The notes beneath the pieces were generated by a model that had not been told where the DNA came from, ran no database searches, and saw nothing but the letters and a program-made list of their open reading frames with translations. This document shows positions 23,073 to 34,160 of a stretch of 64,000 nucleotides of DNA, piece by piece (the first letter of the stretch is position 1; every line of letters starts with the position of its first letter). The DNA lies in contig OY756970.1 in NCBI GenBank assembly GCA_963580455.1, positions 11,780,001 to 11,844,000 of the forward strand, read 5' to 3'. Source of the stretch: Euonymus europaeus. Its lineage: Eukaryota > Streptophyta > Magnoliopsida > Celastrales > Celastraceae. Made by a program: the position numbers and the translations under genes.

Positions 23073-25159
23073 ATTGCCAGGAAGCGGCGGCATAGGAGTT
23101 TTCGATTGGTGTCGAGAAGGAGTAGTGATAGATCATAGATCTTCTTATAGTCTTTCGGGTTGAGAGTGAGTGCGCTGGAGAGTTAGAGAAAAAAAGGAGA
23201 AAGCATAAGTGTGGGAGACGAAAATGGGTGGATGTTGTCCACCGATGGATCTGATGAGGTCAAAGCCGATACATCTGATCCAACTCCTCATCCCTATCGA
23301 GTCTTCTCACCTCACTATCTCGGATCTCCACTTGTTTAGGTGTTTTTTTAGTTTTTGATTTTTGGGATTTGTTCCATGTTTTTCTTTGTTGGCCATCTCT
23401 GTGATGTCCAGCCTTTTTTTCATGTACTTTCGTGTTTTTGGTTGCTTTAATAATATCTGTTGATTTATCAAAAAAAAAAAAGGATGTCAGTATTTTGCTT
23501 CCTACCTCGTAGTATTGAGCTTAAATTGGTTCTCATATGCGATGGCTTTTATTTTGTTAAATAATTTTAGATTTACGTTAGGCATGTAATCAATCTTGCT
23601 ATTGAAAACATTGCTAGCTAAAAACTTCTTGCTGTTGTAAGTCAAATAGAGAATAAAAGGTTTTCTACATCACCTTGTTCTTCTGATCACCAATTCCTCC
23701 AAATACTTTCAACTATATGATTTGTACAATCTTAATAATGTGCATGTACGTACTTTACTAGGTTCCTCTATTTTACTGCAGCAAACTTTTTCTGATCTTG
23801 TTTGTCTCTGTTCTTTGTGAGTGATTCCCACTAACTATGGCTGGGCCTGAAATACCTGAAATCAAAGCATACCTTAATGGAGTTGATACCCCAAACATGT
23901 TGACACTACAACATTGATTATAAAAGTGATAGCACAAATACTTCAGATTTGGCACAACGTATTGCTTTTTCCTCCCTTTCTTGGTCCCTACTTCAGGAGT
24001 GATTGGATTCGATAATAATTAAACAAAAATAGACAACTTTTGTACAAAGGGCTTCTGTAGACAAGCAGAATTTTACTAGTTTTATGATGACCAAGAGTAT
24101 AATTGGTTGTATTAATTTTGATAGATATTGTTTTCAAGATAAATTAAGTCATTGAATGGATATATTGAACTTATAAGTGGATTGTAGAGATACTGCTCAT
24201 GTGTAAGACTAAAGTTGGTTAGGTTAAGGGTAAATGTTTTGGGACAGGAATTCAGTTTTCTTTATGGCTACTAAAGTAGCAATCAGAACATATGGATGTA
24301 ACCTCCTTATAATTTCAAATTGTTGGAAGCATTAGGTCCCTTGGTTAATTTAGATTAGCATTTTTCAAATGTGACATGCTAGCTTTAGTCATAACTCATA
24401 AAGTATGCAATTAGTGATGATGGATAACATTATTTTCCTTATTGTTAAAGGTTTTTTTTTTTCTTGTTTCATGTCTGCTAGAGTTCTTAAGTTTCACTAT
24501 GGGTAGAGCGATCAAGGAGATTGTGTCGAGCATCATGCAACTCAGTGTTACTATAGCAACTAACAAAACAAAGAGTTTGTTTTGAAGGTTTGTGAAACTA
24601 TACTTATCAAAGCCTTATATTTTTACTAGGTGACTTGGAATTGTGCACTAGTCAAATCCTTTTCTTACAAACATATCATGTCCTACGTGATGTAAACTTG
24701 CTGCCTTATTTCTGGGTTTGACCATGTTGTTGCAAGTTATTCTCACATTCAACATTCATAAAAATGGCAGAATACCAAATGACTTTGTTACTTTAATGGA
24801 GGGGAAGAATCTATTTGAATAGCAAATGACTATGTTTGAATATGATTATGGTTATTTCTTTAAGAGAAATAAACCGTTGGATGTTTTTTTTGTCAAGTCA
24901 ATGCGATCTTGACGGATGGTTTCAAGTCTTGAAGTACAATGTCTTTTTATAGAATTTGTGAAGGAGCTGTTGAGCGAAATAAGAGGGCAAAGGTTAGAAC
25001 AATTTTGTTTCTTTTTTCTTTGCCGACAGACCCAAAATTATCATTGATGATATTTTTATTGGTAAACATCGGCATATTTTTTTTGTTGGTGTTTGAATTA
25101 CCGACGAGGCTTTTATCGACGGATTTTTTTGGTTAGTAATCCACGAAATTCTTGTAGTG
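23073..25159. other. Right part of the CACTA element, non-coding
   Basis: No credible gene. 23340-23481 is T-rich and ends with TGATTTATC followed by twelve A (23470-23481), resembling the 3' end of a LINE, but no LINE protein is seen. The last 80 bp carry CACTA subterminal motifs. Confidence 0.5.
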
Positions 25160-25164
25160 GTATA

Positions 25165-25560
25165 CCTACTCTATATGTTCTATGGGTTTGATGGGTTTTC
25201 TTGATCAACACAGGAAGAACAAGAAAATACAAAGATTAAATCCCAAGATATTTGATTTTTTCCCCCTCCGTACAATGACTATGCCTGGCTTTTATAGTCA
25301 TAGGCTTCCACAATACATACCACCAACTGACACGTTAAAACCAAGAATTAAAGTCTATAATATATGGCTGATTATTGACTAAAAACTTATTACACTCCAC
25401 ACTCCTTTATTGATGGACCCATCACTAGCAAGTCCCATAACTTTAGCTGTAACTCTTTTATTACTGACCACACTTCTTAACTGATGGAACCATTATTGGC
25501 TGGTCACATACTTTAGTTGTAACTTCTTCAATCACGTATGCCAGCTACATGCATGGTATT
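25165..25560 (-). repeat. Probable 3' LTR of the interrupted gypsy element
   Basis: It follows the integrase end on the minus strand after a purine-rich stretch (AAAAGGAGAATTGAATACC). On the minus strand it has a TATA box (CTATAAA, 25297-25291) and two similar segments of about 75 bp (25410-25470 and 25480-25530). The other LTR is not in the window, so the limits are approximate. The CACTA element lies immediately to the left. Confidence 0.4.
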
Positions 25561-26922
25561 CAATTCTCCTTTTGTATGGCTTGTCTCTCCATCACATGCC
25601 TTCTTCAACGGGGTCCTACGCGCATGATTATAAGCATTCTTGAGTTGATGACTTTGGTTTTCGTCAGGGTATCCAAACTCTTGTCATGAAAGACTGGATG
25701 GATTTGTGATTCTGCTGGTAATTGTAACTTATAAGCAATTTTCGCTATTTTTTGGATAACCTGATAAGGCCCGTAGAAGCGGCCTCTGAGCTTGTACAAT
25801 GCTTTCTGGGACAAGGATTTTTGGCAATGTGGTTGACGCTTCAAGTACACCCAGTCCCATACAACGAAGTTCTCATCACGCCTTTTTTTTATCTGACTGG
25901 TTTTTCATGCAAAGGTTGTACTGGTGTAGGTAATTTTTGAGTTCTTATAGAAGCTCATCTCATTCTCTTTATTCAAGATCGACCTCACTATTAGGACAAG
26001 CCTCAGTCGGATATTTGATTAGTTGAGGAGGAGGCCGCCCATATAAATACGGAAAGAGGGTTCTTTTTGTAGAGACGTGATAGGAAGTGTTGTACCAAAA
26101 TTTTGCCCAACATAATCATCTCCTTTCTGTGAACTGATGTGGGAAGGCCTATAGGTACTGTTCGAGTGTGCGGTTGGTGACCTTATATTGGCCATCTGTC
26201 TACGGATGATAGGCAAAACTCATGCTTAGTTTAGTCCCCTGCCATCTGAGTAGTTCTCCCCCAAGAATGACTCATGAAAATTCGATCTTCATCGGTTATG
26301 ATGGATCGAGCAATCCCGTGCTGTTTAATGATGTTGTTGATGAACAAATGGGCTATTGATCATTTTGCAGTAAAAGGATGAAAAATTGGAATGAAGTGTG
26401 TTGAAAACAGAGTCTGGCATGCTTGGCATGCTCGAGCGCCCAGGTGCGCTCAAGCGGTCAAAAATCAGTTTTATGGATTAGAGGCATTATGGCTTGTGGC
26501 ACGCTCGAGCGGTCACTAGCGCACGAGCGGAAGTCTGATATTTTGACATTATTAAGTTGCGAAAATAGATCCAAAAAGTGTATCTTTCATTTTCCTCTTT
26601 GTAAAACTCTGTACTCTCTTTCAAAACCTCAATACAAGATCATCACCCTTCTCCCGTGGACGTAGGCTAACGCCGAACCACGTTAATCTTGTGTTCTTCA
26701 TACTTTTACTCTTTATATGTTTCTCTACTTGATTTCTCTAGATCCATGAGTTTTGTTCTTGGTTTTTAAGCAAGGGATTTGTCGATTTGTGCCAATCCGC
26801 TGCATGTTTGAGGTCCAAATCGTAACAAAGTGAGCGTACTTTGTCAAACGGTACACCACCACAAGTATTATGTCATATCTGTTGGAACGAGGAATGCTTT
26901 TGATGAAATCCACGGTGAGGTC
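25561..26922 (-). pseudogene. Integrase part of the interrupted gypsy element
   Basis: Minus-strand integrase core starts with DFIKSIPRSNRYDIILVVVY and RLTKYAHF (26965-26835), is cut by a solo copia LTR (26399-26827), and continues to TKLSMSFAYHP-like sequence near 26230, a YNTSYHVSTKRTLF-like block near 26085, and the C-terminal FYGPYQVIQKIAKIAYKLQL (25795-25715). Several stops and frame changes make it inactive. The rest of the gene is at 32279-36330 beyond the inserted copia. Confidence 0.75.
26399..26827 (+). repeat. Solo LTR of a copia element, TSD AAGTG
   Basis: 429 bp from TGTTGAAAAC to TCGTAACA, flanked by AAGTG (26394-26398 and 26828-26832). The right half contains CCGTGGACGTAGGCTAACGC and GAACCACGTTAATCTTGTG, a signature of many plant copia LTRs. 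Removing it rejoins the gypsy integrase reading between 26394 and 26832. Confidence 0.85.
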
Positions 26923-27357
26923 TGAAAGATATCTGCTTCGCGCCTCTGCTCCGCGCCTCTTTTGGTTTGCTTGCGCCGCCTCTATGGTCAAGAAGCTTGT
27001 TTTGCTTCTAAGGTTTTTAGGCTTACATGAAACGATGAGTTTTAGTTTTTAGCTAAACGAATCGTTTCATGTTTCCAGTTATATGCAAAAGTCAAACAAT
27101 GTTAATTTTTATATTTTATATTTTATTATTTGGTCACATCAGTCAGTGACCGTTTGTCTTTAACGTTTACAATTCAAATTGTATTCTTTAGTCTATATAT
27201 ATGGCTATTGTACTGCTTTGTAAATACAAGTGAATATATAGAATTTCTTGGTCTTTCTTCTTAATCTCTCAGCTTCTTCTCCATGCTTCCTCCTCACCTC
27301 ATGTTCTGATCTTCTTCAATATTATACCTGCGAAACAGTAAATTGCATTTTATTATA
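26923..27357 (+). repeat. 5' LTR of intact copia
   Basis: 435 bp, TGAAAGATATC to TTTTATTATA. It has an inverted repeat CATGAAACGAT...ATCGTTTCATG (27029-27072) and a TATATATA stretch (27194-27201) as likely promoter. The 3' end is TA, not the usual CA, but the TSD fixes the boundary. Confidence 0.9.
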
Positions 27358-27368
27358 TGGTATCGGAG

Positions 27369-30300
27369 GCAATGGATCCTCAAGATTCAATAGTTCCAAC
27401 ATCTTCAAATATTTCTATGATCAATACAGCAATGGCAGAAGCAGCCAACTTTATGCGAAATGCACCTACTTTACCTTTCTCTACCAATATTCAGACCACT
27501 GTGTCTGATTCAGTTCATTCTAATGTTCCAGTGCTCAATACTACTCATGCTAATGTTTCAGTGATCAACACTTCTTGCACACCTATTTTAAACTCATCAA
27601 CAGCTCCACCTCTTTTACCAACTCCCCCAATTTTCTCAACTATTTCTACCCAAGCCTTTCCACAATCTTTCACCACACCTTTAACTAATCCTTTTATCAA
27701 CCCTTATAATTTTCTTCCGACAGATTTTTCTATCAATAAAATCATTTCGGTGGAGCTGAATGGGTCTAATTATCATGTTTGGAGTGCTAATCTACTCAAT
27801 GCACTGGAGATTAGAAACAAGCTTGGTTTCATAGATGGAACTCTGCCCATGCCTTCACAAAGTGATCCTAATCACATTTTATGGAAGCAAGGTAACAGCT
27901 TAATTAAATCTTGGATTTCTAACAGTGTTTCTCCACATATTTCGGCTAGTATTTCAGTATGGAAGACAGCTAAAGATCTATGGATGGACCTGAAGAACCG
28001 TTACTCTGCTTCGAATGAAACAAGAATTTTTGAAATCTATAGAAGGCTGGTCAATATGAAGCAAGGCAACTTGAGCATTACTGATTACTATTCCAAGATA
28101 AAAGAGTTATGGGATGAACTACAAGATTATGAAGCATTACAGGCTTGCAATTGTGGACACTGTACTTGCAATGTGTTGGAGCCTATTTTGCTTAAGAAGG
28201 AGAAAGAAAAGATGATGCAGTTTCTTATGGGCTTGAATGACACTTTCAGTCATGTGGTTAGCCAGATTTTGATGATTAAGCCTTTCCCTAATGTTGATCA
28301 AGGTCTAAGTATTCTTCTTCAAGAAGAAACAAAGCAAAAAATGTCTCCTGCAGATAAGCCTATTACTACAGAGGCTTTGGTTATGGCTTTACAGAATGCA
28401 TCTTACAATACTACCAGTGGAAACAAGGGATTTCACAAGAATTTTCAGCCATCTAAAGCTACAGATAGATCCAAGAAAACAAGTGACAACAGTTCCAAGT
28501 CTTCACAGAATGGCAAGGATGCACTTTTTTGTAGATATTGCAAAAAGGATAACCATACAATTGACAAATGCTATAAATTGCATGGTTATCCAGATAATCC
28601 TTCCAAAAGACAGAAGTATACCAACAAAGGGCATTCAGCAAATCAAATGACAAGTACTCACAGTGTGGATGAATCCTCTACTTCTGTAAATCTCACAGAT
28701 GATCAGTGCAACCAGCTCATAGCATTCCTCAAGACTAAAGTCACACCTGGACAGAACAATTCAGAAGGTCAGTGCCTAGCTACTGCTTCTTCTGTATCAG
28801 GTACTATCTATCCTAAATTTAAAAATCTTAAAAAATGGGTGATTGATAGTGGTGCTACTGATCATGTTATATGTGACAAATCATTATTCCATGCATCAGA
28901 ATCTGTTTTTGATTCATTCGTGACTTTGCCAAATGGAGAAAAACATAAAATTTCACATATAGGTTCTGTTTTGATAGGAGATAAACTAAAATTAAAATTA
29001 ACCGGAGTCTTGTGTGTCCCAACCTTCACTTTTAACCTTATTTCAGTACCTAAGTTAACTGACCAACACAATATTTCAGTAGTTTTTACAAAAGGGACCT
29101 GTGATTTGCAGGAACCAAACACTATGAGGAAGGCTGGGCTGGGACTGATTAATAAAGGATTATATCTACTCAACACTGCTCCAAGACAGTCTGTCTCAAG
29201 CAGTACTTACGTTAATTCTGCTGTAACCACTAAGTTATGGCATGTGAGGTTGGGACACCCTTCAGGAAATATTTCTAGGCTTCTACCAGACTTGTTTGAT
29301 GATAAAAATTTAGATTGTGATGATTGTATTTTGGGAAAAATGAAAAGGAAGCCATTTTGTATTAGTACTAGTTTATCTAATGAAGCTTTTGATTTAGTTC
29401 ATATGGATATTTGGGGGCCTTATTCAATAACATCTTTAGATGGTTTCAAGTATTTTCTCACTATAGTAGATGATTACACAAGAGCCACATGGGTATATTT
29501 GATGAAATCTAAGGATGAGACAAGATTTTTTATTAAGGCTTTCATAAACTATTCACAAACTCAGTTTCATAAAAAGATTAAATCTATTAGAAGTGATAAT
29601 GGAAAGGCGTTTTTAATGGATGATTATTATTTACAAGAGGGTATTTTACACCAAAAGGCTTGTCCGTACACACCCCAACAAAATGGGGTGGTGGAAAGGA
29701 AGCATCAACATATAATGAATATGGCTAGGACTCTAAAGATTCAGAGTGGTTTATCAGAAGAATTTTGGTCTTTTTGTGTGCGTACCTCAGTTTATTTTAT
29801 AAATAGACTTCCTACTAGGGTATTGGACAATCAAACTCCTTATCAACTTCTTCACAAGAAACCAGTGGATTATTCTAACTTAAGAGTATTTGGTTGTTTT
29901 TGTTTAGCCAAAAATCACAAACCTGTTAATAAATTTCAACCAAGAGCTATTCCTTGTATTTTTCTAGGTTATCCTACAGGCACCAAAGGTTATCAATTAC
30001 TAAATATTGAAACTTTTGAATTATTTACATCTAGAGATGTTCACTTTAAGGAGACAGAGTTCCCTTTTAAGCAACAACACTCTTTACTAGTAGAGAAAAC
30101 GACTTTACCTCATAACACTATAGAAGAATCTCATAATAAACAAGAAACTAATACTTCTCACAAGAGACTTCGAAAACCACCAGCACATTTAAATGATTAT
30201 GTATGTGATTCAATTACTTCATCATTATCTCATCATGATTCTCATGAATTGTCTTCTCTTGATGTGCATTTTTTAGCTGCTATTACTAAACATAAGGAAC

Positions 30301-31841
30301 CCTCCAGGTTTGAGCAAGCAATTCAAGATGAAAATTGGTGTAAAGCAATGCAATTAGAAATGAAAGCTTTAGAGGATAATCACACATGGGACCTTACTGT
30401 TTTGCCTAAAGATAGAAAATCTATAGGTTGCAAGTGGGTCTATAAAATCAAATACAATCCTAATGGTAGTATAGAAAGATATAAGGCAAGATTAGTGGCT
30501 CAAGGTTTCAACCAAAAGGAAGGTTTTGATTATAAAGAAACCTTCTCACCAGTAATTAAAATAACTACAGTTCGAATTTTTCTAGCATTAGCATCTATGC
30601 ATAAATGGACTGTTCACCATTTAGATGTGCATAATGCATTTCTAAATGGTGATTTAGAGGAAGATGTGTACATGAGGTTACCTCCTGGTCATCCTCATAA
30701 GAATAGTGGTTTAGTTTGCAAGTTAAGAAAATCCATTTATGGCTTGAAACAAGCATCAAGACAGTGGAATCAAAAGTGTACCACTGCCTTGTTAAAATTT
30801 GGTTTTGTTCAAAGCAAAGCTGATTATTCCTTATTTTATTATAATAAGAATGGTAATATCATTCTACTTTTACTATATGTAGATGACATGGCTTTGGGTG
30901 GCAACAACATAAATTTAATTAATCATTTTAAGAATTTTATAGGATCAGTTTTTAAAATTAAGGATTTAGGGCCTCTCAAATATTTTTTAGGGTTGGAAGT
31001 TAATTTTAGAGATTCAGGTCTCACAATCTGTCAAAGGAAGTATGCCTGGGATCTACTTAGAGACACTAAGTTAACAGAAGCTAAGCCTAGTAAATCTCCC
31101 ATTGATACAAACAACAAATTGTCTATTTCTCAAGGAACTCCTTTAGAGGACCCAATGCAATACAGAAGATTAATAGGTAGACTTATGTACTTAAATCTTA
31201 CAAGACCAGATATAACATACTCTGTCAATACACTAAGTCAATTTATGCAGAAACCCACCGATGTTCATTTTGCTGCTGCGCATCAAATTCTCAAGTATAT
31301 AAAAGGTACCATGAATAATGGTTTGTTCTATCCTAGTACTAACAATTTGCAGGTTAAGGCTTTTTGTGATTCTGATTGGGCAGCTTGTGTTGACACAAGA
31401 AGATCAGTCACAGGTTATTGTGTTAAGTTGGGGGATGCTTTGGTTTCTTGGAAGTCCAAGAAACAGAACACTGTCTCACGATCATCAGCAGAGGCTGAAT
31501 ATCGGGCTATGGCAACAACTGTTTCAGAACTATCATGGATAAGTCATTTATTCAAAGAGCTTCAGTTTCGTCTCACAACTCCTATGATTCTACACTGTGA
31601 CAGTCAAGCTGCCATGCATATAGCAACGAATCCCGTGTTTCATGAACGCACGAAACACATCGAATTAGATCTCCATTATACAAGAGATAAAGTTCAAGAA
31701 GGAGTAATCAAATTGGTTCACCTGGGTTCGGCTAATCAACCTGGCGATCTTCTCACAAAGCCCCTTTCCACAAATCGAATCCAGCATCTTCTAAACAAGT
31801 TGAACATGATTCAACATCATGCTCAACTTGCGGGGGGGTGA
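27369..31841 (+). CDS. Copia Gag-Pol polyprotein, intact
   Basis: One open frame encodes the whole copia polyprotein. The frame is open from an ATG at 27357 on the LTR edge, but the likelier start is the in-frame ATG at 27372 (MDPQ), after the primer site. Counting from 27357: gag domain about residues 125-330, zinc knuckle CRYCKKDNHTIDKC about 392, protease VIDSGATDHV about 494, integrase with LWHVRLGHPSG about 627 and HMDIWGPY about 681, reverse transcriptase with YVDDMALGG about 1174, RNase H with FCDSDWAACVDTRRSVTGY about 1335. Gag packages the RNA, protease matures the polyprotein, RT/RNase H copies it and integrase inserts it. All catalytic motifs are present and no stop or shift interrupts it. 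The copia lineage is not assigned. Confidence 0.93.
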   Translation, partial: AMDPQDSIVPTSSNISMINTAMAEAANFMRNAPTLPFSTNIQTTVSDSVHSNVPVLNTTHANVSVINTSCTPILNSSTAPPLLPTPPIFSTISTQAFPQSFTTPLTNPFINPYNFLPTDFSINKIISVELNGSNYHVWSANLLNALEIRNKLGFIDGTLPMPSQSDPNHILWKQGNSLIKSWISNSVSPHISASISVWKTAKDLWMDLKNRYSASNETRIFEIYRRLVNMKQGNLSITDYYSKIKELWDELQDYEALQACNCGHCTCNVLEPILLKKEKEKMMQFLMGLNDTFSHVVSQILMIKPFPNVDQGLSILLQEETKQKMSPADKPITTEALVMALQNASYNTTSGNKGFHKNFQPSKATDRSKKTSDNSSKSSQNGKDALFCRYCKKDNHTIDKCYKLHGYPDNPSKRQKYTNKGHSANQMTSTHSVDESSTSVNLTDDQCNQLIAFLKTKVTPGQNNSEGQCLATASSVSGTIYPKFKNLKKWVIDSGATDHVICDKSLFHASESVFDSFVTLPNGEKHKISHIGSVLIGDKLKLKLTGVLCVPTFTFNLISVPKLTDQHNISVVFTKGTCDLQEPNTMRKAGLGLINKGLYLLNTAPRQSVSSSTYVNSAVTTKLWHVRLGHPSGNISRLLPDLFDDKNLDCDDCILGKMKRKPFCISTSLSNEAFDLVHMDIWGPYSITSLDGFKYFLTIVDDYTRATWVYLMKSKDETRFFIKAFINYSQTQFHKKIKSIRSDNGKAFLMDDYYLQEGILHQKACPYTPQQNGVVERKHQHIMNMARTLKIQSGLSEEFWSFCVRTSVYFINRLPTRVLDNQTPYQLLHKKPVDYSNLRVFGCFCLAKNHKPVNKFQPRAIPCIFLGYPTGTKGYQLLNIETFELFTSRDVHFKETEFPFKQQHSLLVEKTTLPHNTIEESHNKQETNTSHKRLRKPPAHLNDYVCDSITSSLSHHDSHELSSLDVHFLAAITKHKEPSRFEQAIQDENWCKAMQLEMKALEDNHTWDLTVLPKDRKSIGCKWVYKIKYNPNGSIERYKARLVAQGFNQKEGFDYKETFSPVIKITTVRIFLALASMHKWTVHHLDVHNAFLNGDLEEDVYMRLPPGHPHKNSGLVCKLRKSIYGLKQASRQWNQKCTTALLKFGFVQSKADYSLFYYNKNGNIILLLLYVDDMALGGNNINLINHFKNFIGSVFKIKDLGPLKYFLGLEVNFRDSGLTICQRKYAWDLLRDTKLTEAKPSKSPIDTNNKLSISQGTPLEDPMQYRRLIGRLMYLNLTRPDITYSVNTLSQFMQKPTDVHFAAAHQILKYIKGTMNNGLFYPSTNNLQVKAFCDSDWAACVDTRRSVTGYCVKLGDALVSWKSKKQNTVSRSSAEAEYRAMATTVSELSWISHLFKELQFRLTTPMILHCDSQAAMHIATNPVFHERTKHIELDLHYTRDKVQEGVIKLVHLGSANQPGDLLTKPLSTNRIQHLLNKLNMIQHHAQLAGG

Positions 31842-32273
31842 AAGATATCTGCTTCGCGCCTCTGCTCCGCGCCTCTTTTGGTTTGCTTGCGCCGCCTCTA
31901 TGGTCAAGAAGCTTGTTTTGCTTCTAAGGTTTTTAGGCTTACATGAAACGATGAGTTTTAGTTTTTAGCTAAACGAATCGTTTCATGTTTCCAGTTATAT
32001 GCAAAAGTCAAACAATGTTAATTTTTATATTTTATATTTTATTATTTGGTCACATCAGTCAGTGACCGTTTGTCTTTAACGTTTACAATTCAAATTGTAT
32101 TCTTTAGTCTATATATATGGCTATTGTACTGCTTTGTAAATACAAGTGAATATATAGAATTTCTTGGTCTTTCTTCTTAATCTCTCAGCTTCTTCTCCAT
32201 GCTTCCTCCTCACCTCATGTTCTGATCTTCTTCAATATTATACCTGCGAAACAGTAAATTGCATTTTATTATA
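31839..32273 (+). repeat. 3' LTR of intact copia
   Basis: Same 435 bp as the 5' LTR; I saw no difference. It is preceded by GCGGGGGGG, the polypurine tract. Confidence 0.9.
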
Positions 32274-32278
32274 AGGTC

Positions 32279-34160
32279 TTCCCAAACCTTTCCCACCCGC
32301 ATCCATGTTCGATAAACCCCATAATGACCACCAATGGTTGAATTGTGAAAATGGTACAGTATCATTTCTCGTAAATTACATGTACCTGACAAAACCACTC
32401 TTACGTTGTAATGGAGCAATCCATCACGTATGTCAAAATTTACTACACCATCATACAGACTCGCCACCTTCTACCTTATTTCAGCTATGTAGTGGTGTAA
32501 TATCCCGTTGTTCTAAGGTGTCGTAACGGCTGTTGATCGGTAACTATTGTGAACCTTCGACCTATCAGATATGGCCTCTAAACTCTCACTGCCTCCACGA
32601 TTGATAGCATCTTCCAAGCATAGACAGACTATCCTTTTTTCTTAGGACCCAAAGCCTTGCTTAAGAAAGCAAGTGGCTTTCCATGTTGAGATAAAATGGC
32701 TCCAATGCCAAAATCAATTGCATCTGTGTGAACCTCAAAAGTCGATGTGAAATCAGGCATATCGAGGATTGGTGTCTTTGTCATAGCCTCCCTTAGTTGA
32801 TTGAAGGCCCAAATCTCTTTCTCCGTCCAATGGAACTCCCCTTTTTTTAGCATGTTCGTAAGAGGTTTGGGAATGAGACCGTACTGCTCGACAAACTTGT
32901 GGTAATATCAGGTCAAACCAAGAATCCTTGTGAGACGAAAATATTTTTTTGGCTTGGGCCAAGACTGCATGGCCTTTTTCGTTGATCAACTTGCACTCCA
33001 TCATGTGATATTATGTGGCCTAGATATTCAATCTCCTCTTTCATAAATGAACACTTGGACGGTTTGATATGGAATATGTGATAAGCCAAAATACCGAGCA
33101 CTATCAGCAGATGTGTAATATGATTCTTCCAAGATTTGGAGGAAATTAGAATATCATCAAAAAATATCAATATGAACTCTCGAAGATATTGGCTAAAAAT
33201 AAAATTAATGGCATACTGGAAAGTGGAAAGAGCATTGCAAAGTCCAAAAGGCATTACCAAATACTCATATTGATCGTGATGATTCTGAAATGCTGTCTTT
33301 TGGATGTCTTCATCATGAACTCTTATCTGGTGATACCCGGCCCATAAGTCTAGTTTGGTGAAATATTGAGATCCTCCTAATTCGTCAAGCATTTCATGGA
33401 TTGTGGGAATGGAAAAATGATCCTTGACAGTTGCTTGATTCAATGCCCGATAGTCATTGCAAAATCTCTATGATCCATCTTTCTTTTTGACCAATAAAAC
33501 TGAAGGCGAAAATGGACTGTTGCAAGGGCGTATGAACCCATTTTGCAACGTCTCAGCCACTTGGTTCTCGATCTTATTTTTTTGGAAATGGGCATAGCGC
33601 TAAGGTGCAACATGTACCGTGTTGAACTCATCAATTAAGGGAATCTCATGGTCGAATGGCCTTTGTGGGGGTAATAAGTGTGGTTCTTGTAAAATACCAT
33701 GGAACTCCTCTGTGACGACCTCCACAGCCTCATCGATTATCAGCCCACCAGATTGTATATTTAGATGGTCTTGACTTTCTTCATGAAGAAAGAAACATTG
33801 AAACATTGGCCCCCATTTTTACAAATTCCCTCCAACAAGTTTGCTTCTATGGTGCTGTAATCCCTAGTTGGCTGCATGTCTAGAGTGACCCATTTGTCAC
33901 CCCAAGTAAACTCCATCTTCATGTGATGATAGTCAGAGACCACTCAACCAAGTTTTTCTAACCATTGCACCCCAAGTACCATATCTAGACCAACCAGTGT
34001 AAGGAGAAATAGGTTGACAGTCACCACTATCCCATGCATGCGGATGGACACTCCTCTACAAGCTTTCGTATAAGACAATTGCTCTCCATTAGCTACCTTT
34101 ACCTCATAGGGTGGTATATTATAAAAACCACTGGTCAAAAGACCTAACCTTTAGATATAT
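32279..34160 (-). pseudogene. Protease end, RT, RNase H and integrase N-terminus of the interrupted gypsy element
   Basis: On the minus strand, in order: protease C-terminal half with YEVKVANGEQLSY and LVGLDMVLGVQWLEKLG (34110-33950), RT with YFTKLDLWAGYHQIRV (33365-33320), EYLVMPFGLCNALSTFQ (33270-33220) and the catalytic FFDDILISS (33170-33140), RNase H with HTDAIDFGIGAIL (32740-32700), and the integrase zinc region near 32400-32350. It is of Reina-like chromovirus type. Several stops and shifts are present. It is cut on the left by the intact copia (TSD at 32274-32278) and on the right by the copia remnant at 34161. Confidence 0.8.

Larger units (their letters stand above)
17315..25159. 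mobile_element. CACTA (En/Spm-type) transposon, non-autonomous, with nested gypsy
   Basis: The left end reads CACTACACGAAAAC and the right end, on the other strand, CACTACAAGAATTTCG, flanked by the 3-bp duplication GTA (17312-17314 and 25160-25162). CACTA termini with a 3-bp TSD define this superfamily. Subterminal sequence has repeated short motifs such as GTCGGTAAAT (17354) and ATTACCGACGAGG (25098). Without the nested gypsy (17776-23067 plus duplicated GTTTG) the element is about 2.5 kb. I see no transposase, so it would depend on another element. A run of A at 23470-23481 inside may mark an inserted poly(A) retroposon. Confidence 0.8.
26923..32273 (+). mobile_element. Intact Ty1/copia retrotransposon, TSD AGGTC
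   Basis: The 5351-bp element has 435-bp LTRs (26923-27357, 31839-32273) that look identical by eye, a primer site TGGTATCGGAGG at 27358, a G7 tract just before the 3' LTR, and AGGTC on both sides (26918-26922, 32274-32278). It carries one uninterrupted gag-pol frame of 1494 codons. It is inserted between the integrase N-terminal region and core of an older gypsy copy. Identical LTRs mean recent insertion, and the element may still be mobile. Confidence 0.92.

Noticed and set aside
23340..23481. LINE insertion ending in poly(A)
   Set aside because: Only a T-rich tail and twelve A are seen; no LINE protein or TSD was found, so I left it as a remark.
25752..25940. Plus-strand frame over the gypsy integrase end
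   Set aside because: It is the antisense of a recognised integrase segment.
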